A stretch of DNA of 64,000 nt, from assembly GCA_009694805.1 (NCBI GenBank), contig SICM01000002.1, positions 20,383 to 84,382 of the forward strand, written 5' to 3'. Made by a program: the position numbers and the translations under genes. A model generated the notes under the pieces. It saw only the letters and a list, made by a program, of their open reading frames with translations. It made no database searches and was not told the DNA's origin. The stretch is from Candidatus Latescibacterota bacterium (GTDB taxonomy: Bacteria > Latescibacterota > UBA2968 > SICM01). This document shows positions 61,846-64,000 of this stretch, piece by piece; within the stretch, counting starts at the first letter, position 1; each line of letters begins with the position of its first letter.

Positions 61846-61892
61846 AACCTCCTTCGTGTCTTGTGCGTCAATTTTTACGGAGAAGGCCTCGT

Positions 61893-62678
61893 ATGGATGG
61901 ACATATCTTTTCTGGACTGGACGGAACCCCGCGTGCGCCAAAGCCCCGGACGCGCGGCCTGACGATGGTGATCGACTGGGGCATCGGCATGAACGCCCAG
62001 GAGGACCTGGTCGTGACCGGGGCGGATTACTTTGATTTCGCCAAGATCGCGGTGGGCATCTCCCGCCTGTTGTCGAACGAGACGCTGACCGGAAAGATCA
62101 AACACTATCAGGGACACGGGATCGAGCCGTTCCCGGGCGGGATGTACCTGGAGTACGCCGAGGTCTACGGCAAGACCGACCTCTATTTCCCGGCGGTCGT
62201 GCAGGCCGGGTACCGGTGGGTCGAGGTGTCGGACAACCTGGCGCCGGTGGGCGTGGCCTGGAAACAGCGGATGATCCGGGAGGCTTCGGAGAAGTTCGGT
62301 CTGTCCGTCCTGGGCGAGGTGGGCAAGAAGGAGGGGCTGGAGAGCACGACCTCTCTGGCGGACGACGCCAGGGCGTGCCTGGACGCAGGGTCGCGGGTCG
62401 TCCTGCTGGAGGCCGCCGAACTCGTCAGTGAGAACCCTGAGATCGCGCGGGCCGTGGAGGAGGTCGTGGAGGCCATCGGGCTGGAGCGGGTGATGTTCGA
62501 ACTGCCGGGGCCGTGGATCTCGGGGGTGAGTGCGTCAGGCATCCACCAGATGCGGAGACGGCTGATCGAACGCTACGGGCCGGAGGTGAACCTGGGCAAC
62601 GTGAGCCCGGCGGACCTGGTGTCGTTGGAGGCCTACCGTCAGGGACTGGGCGTGAACGCAGGAAAAACGAAACCGTAG
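61893..62678 (+). CDS. Phosphosulfolactate-synthase-like (ComA family) protein
   Basis: A 261-residue TIM barrel of the (2R)-phospho-3-sulfolactate synthase family. KPRTRGLTMVIDWGIG is the family's first strand, GADYFDFAKIAVG the second, then KIKHYQGHGIEPFPGGMYLE and RWVEVSDN. Family members add sulfite to phosphoenolpyruvate, the first step of the archaeal coenzyme M route, and also occur in bacteria where their role is often unclear. No other coenzyme M or sulfolactate gene is in the window. ATG 61893 with GGAGAAGG upstream is preferred over an in-frame ATG at 61863. The TAG stop is supplied by a GTAGGGGCG repeat. Confidence 0.8.
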   Translation: MDGHIFSGLDGTPRAPKPRTRGLTMVIDWGIGMNAQEDLVVTGADYFDFAKIAVGISRLLSNETLTGKIKHYQGHGIEPFPGGMYLEYAEVYGKTDLYFPAVVQAGYRWVEVSDNLAPVGVAWKQRMIREASEKFGLSVLGEVGKKEGLESTTSLADDARACLDAGSRVVLLEAAELVSENPEIARAVEEVVEAIGLERVMFELPGPWISGVSASGIHQMRRRLIERYGPEVNLGNVSPADLVSLEAYRQGLGVNAGKTKP

Positions 62679-62747
62679 GGGCGGGGCTTGCCCCCGCCCT
62701 GTTCCTGCCCAGACCGATACATCGCCTGATCTGGGTCAGATTGCGAC
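62675..62747. repeat. GTAGGGGCG-family repeat with arm sequence shared with 39350
   Basis: GTAGGGGCGGGGCTTGCCCC forms a short stem; then CCCAGA (62708-62713) pairs with TCTGGG within ATCGCCTGATCTGGGTCAGA, a sequence also found as part of the arm of the element at 39350-39526. The repeat start supplies the TAG stop at 62676-62678. Confidence 0.65.
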
Positions 62748-62763
62748 AAGGAAGGTTCTCTTT

Positions 62764-64000
62764 ATGCGCATCACCAAGATCCATCCCGCCCCGGAGGCCG
62801 TCACCGATCCCGAGGGCCTCTACCGGCAGATCGTGTTCGTCACGCTCGCGGAAGAGGAAGGCCTGGCGCAGGGCGTCAGGATCACCCTGCGCCGGAAGGA
62901 CGGAGGAGGTCAGGAGGTCAAGACCCTGACGCACGACATCGCCCGGGGCGCGGAGGTGAAACTCGGCTTCTGGATTCCCGTACGTCCGGATGAGGTGGGC
63001 GCGGAGATCCCCGTCGATCTCGTCGTGGAACCCGGACCTCAGACGGAATCCACGGCCTTCACCGTCCCCCCTCGCACCCGCTTCCCGCTCCGCCTGGACC
63101 GTCTCAAGTCCGACCTGAAGCGCAGGATCGAGGCCACGGCCTGGGAGGGAGACCCCTTCGAAGGCGCGCGCTTCCGGGCGGACGTGGAAGACTACCTGGC
63201 GCAGCACGACGTCGTCTACCAGCGCCCCGTGGACCACTGGTCGGACGGCCTCCTCCTGGGGAACGGAGACTTCGGCGGGATGGTCACGGGCGCGGAGACG
63301 TTCCGCTTCTGGATGCAGAAGGCCGACCTCTGGGCCACGGACAGCCGGGGCATCGGCACGGGGCGCTGCTGGGCCGGCCTGCTCGCCCTGGACCTGGGAC
63401 GGAAGTTCGACCCCGCGACGGATCGGTTCGAGGACCGCCTCTCCCTCTACGAAGGCCGCCTCGAACGGACCTGGTCCGGCCCCGGCTGGGAGGCGGGCGT
63501 CAACGCCTACGTCCACAGCAGCAGAAATGTCGCCCGCATCCACTGCCGCATCCGGTCCGGGACGCCCGTGTCCCCTGTCCTCCGCCTGGAGCGTCCCGTG
63601 CACGCGTTCCGCCCCCCCTCTCCGCCCAGTTCCCTCACGCCCGGCGCGAAGGACCGGACCCTCTCCCTGGAGCACGTCCTCCCGAACCTGCGCTATACGG
63701 TCATCGCGTCGGTGCGCGGCGCGGATGGACAGGCCGACCATCAGGTGGATGCACAAGGGACCTCCTGTTCGTTCACGGCATCCCCCGCCACCGAGCTGGA
63801 CTTCGAGGTCTTCGTGGCCATCGCCACGGACCGGGAGGACGCGAAACCCCCGGATCGAGCGATGGACCTGGTGAAGACATCTATGGAGGCCAACCCCGAA
63901 GCGGACCGCGCAGCCCACCGGGCCTGGTGGGGCCGCCACTGGAACGCCTCTTTCGTGAGCCTGCCGGACCGGTTCGTCGAACACGCCTACACCTGCGGCC
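62764..64000 (+). CDS. GH95-like glycoside hydrolase (3' end beyond window)
   Basis: About 412 residues are visible before the right edge. After an N-terminal sandwich (about 1-140), DHWSDGLLLGNGDFGGMVTG matches the WxxxLPLGNGxLGAxVxG block that opens GH95 and related alpha/alpha-barrel hydrolases, and ADLWATDSRG follows as in the family's LWxG region. The late segment HRAWWGRHWNASFVSLPD corresponds to the HxxxWxxxWxxS junction before the catalytic barrel, which is cut off. GH95 enzymes are alpha-L-fucosidases or alpha-L-galactosidases, but distant relatives have other roles. No signal peptide. The start is ATG 62764 behind AAGGAAGG. Confidence 0.7.
   Translation, partial: MRITKIHPAPEAVTDPEGLYRQIVFVTLAEEEGLAQGVRITLRRKDGGGQEVKTLTHDIARGAEVKLGFWIPVRPDEVGAEIPVDLVVEPGPQTESTAFTVPPRTRFPLRLDRLKSDLKRRIEATAWEGDPFEGARFRADVEDYLAQHDVVYQRPVDHWSDGLLLGNGDFGGMVTGAETFRFWMQKADLWATDSRGIGTGRCWAGLLALDLGRKFDPATDRFEDRLSLYEGRLERTWSGPGWEAGVNAYVHSSRNVARIHCRIRSGTPVSPVLRLERPVHAFRPPSPPSSLTPGAKDRTLSLEHVLPNLRYTVIASVRGADGQADHQVDAQGTSCSFTASPATELDFEVFVAIATDREDAKPPDRAMDLVKTSMEANPEADRAAHRAWWGRHWNASFVSLPDRFVEHAYTCG

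Noticed and set aside
1..64000. CRISPR array, tRNA, rRNA, prophage or insertion-sequence transposase
   Set aside because: No spaced direct repeats, tRNA-like cloverleaf, rRNA sequence or transposase was recognised. The single gp19-like domain has no accompanying phage or injection-system genes.

Overview
The window is GC-rich, gene-dense bacterial DNA. Apart from one signalling gene cut off at the left edge, every gene reads rightward, from about 1.5 kb to the right end. Abundant PhyH-type Fe(II)/2-oxoglutarate oxygenases (six), Gfo/Idh/MocA oxidoreductases (five), lineage-specific sugar hydrolases and several families of short palindromic and composite repeats resemble uncultured heterotrophs of the Latescibacterota/Poribacteria/Planctomycetota type. 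That placement is inference: no rRNA or marker gene is present. Readable sigma70-like promoters (1404-1432 reverse, 3145-3173 forward) and GGAGG-type ribosome binding sites show ordinary bacterial expression signals.

Layout. 1-3.1 kb: a hybrid receiver-PAS-histidine kinase diverging from a YfcE-like phosphoesterase, then a UDP-glucuronate decarboxylase-like epimerase. 3.1-16.2 kb: two members of a four-member TIM-barrel family, a PcRGLX/YetA-like (exo-rhamnogalacturonan-lyase-like) enzyme, an HpcH/HpaI aldolase, two PhyH enzymes, an SMP-30 lactonase, a homocysteine-methyltransferase-like protein, an SDR and a Gfo/Idh protein. 16.6-25.7 kb: mannonate dehydratase, two PhyH proteins, a GH78 alpha-L-rhamnosidase, a sialidase-like propeller, a JmjC-type cupin, a Gfo/Idh protein and a LamG-like protein. 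25.9-39.3 kb: the third TIM-barrel paralogue, a xylose-isomerase-like TIM barrel, two Gfo/Idh proteins, a COG3618 lactonase, an unassigned barrel coupled to a GH106 alpha-L-rhamnosidase, a PhyH-HEAT fusion and a transketolase-like protein. 39.5-53.3 kb: a second PcRGLX/YetA protein, two secreted DM9-repeat (DUF3421) proteins flanking a beta-propeller protein, a second sialidase-like protein, a Gfo/Idh protein, a CehA/McbA-type metallohydrolase and an enolase-superfamily protein. 53.9-64 kb: a creatininase-family protein, a small unknown coupled to a PhyH protein, a second HpcH/HpaI aldolase, a third PcRGLX/YetA protein, the fourth TIM-barrel paralogue, a phosphosulfolactate-synthase-like protein and a GH95-like hydrolase running off the end.

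Together the genes read as a large catabolic island for a rhamnose- and uronic-acid-containing polysaccharide. Two rhamnosidase families and three rhamnogalacturonan-lyase-like proteins would release sugars. An SDR, two lactonase families, an enolase-superfamily dehydratase and two aldolases could form a non-phosphorylative rhamnose/fucose-type route, and UxuA would handle uronate. No transporter, SusC/D pair, sulfatase or transcription factor is seen inside the island, and most hydrolases show no signal peptide.

The most unusual item is the protein at 46014-47180. It has a signal peptide, DM9 lectin-type repeats and a proline-rich linker, followed by a domain that reads as a phage/contractile-injection-system tail-tube (gp19-like) protein. 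A composite repeat bounded by hairpins (two near-complete copies at 53.3 and 59.5 kb, partial copies at 5.1 and 16.3 kb) accounts for the largest gene-free stretches.
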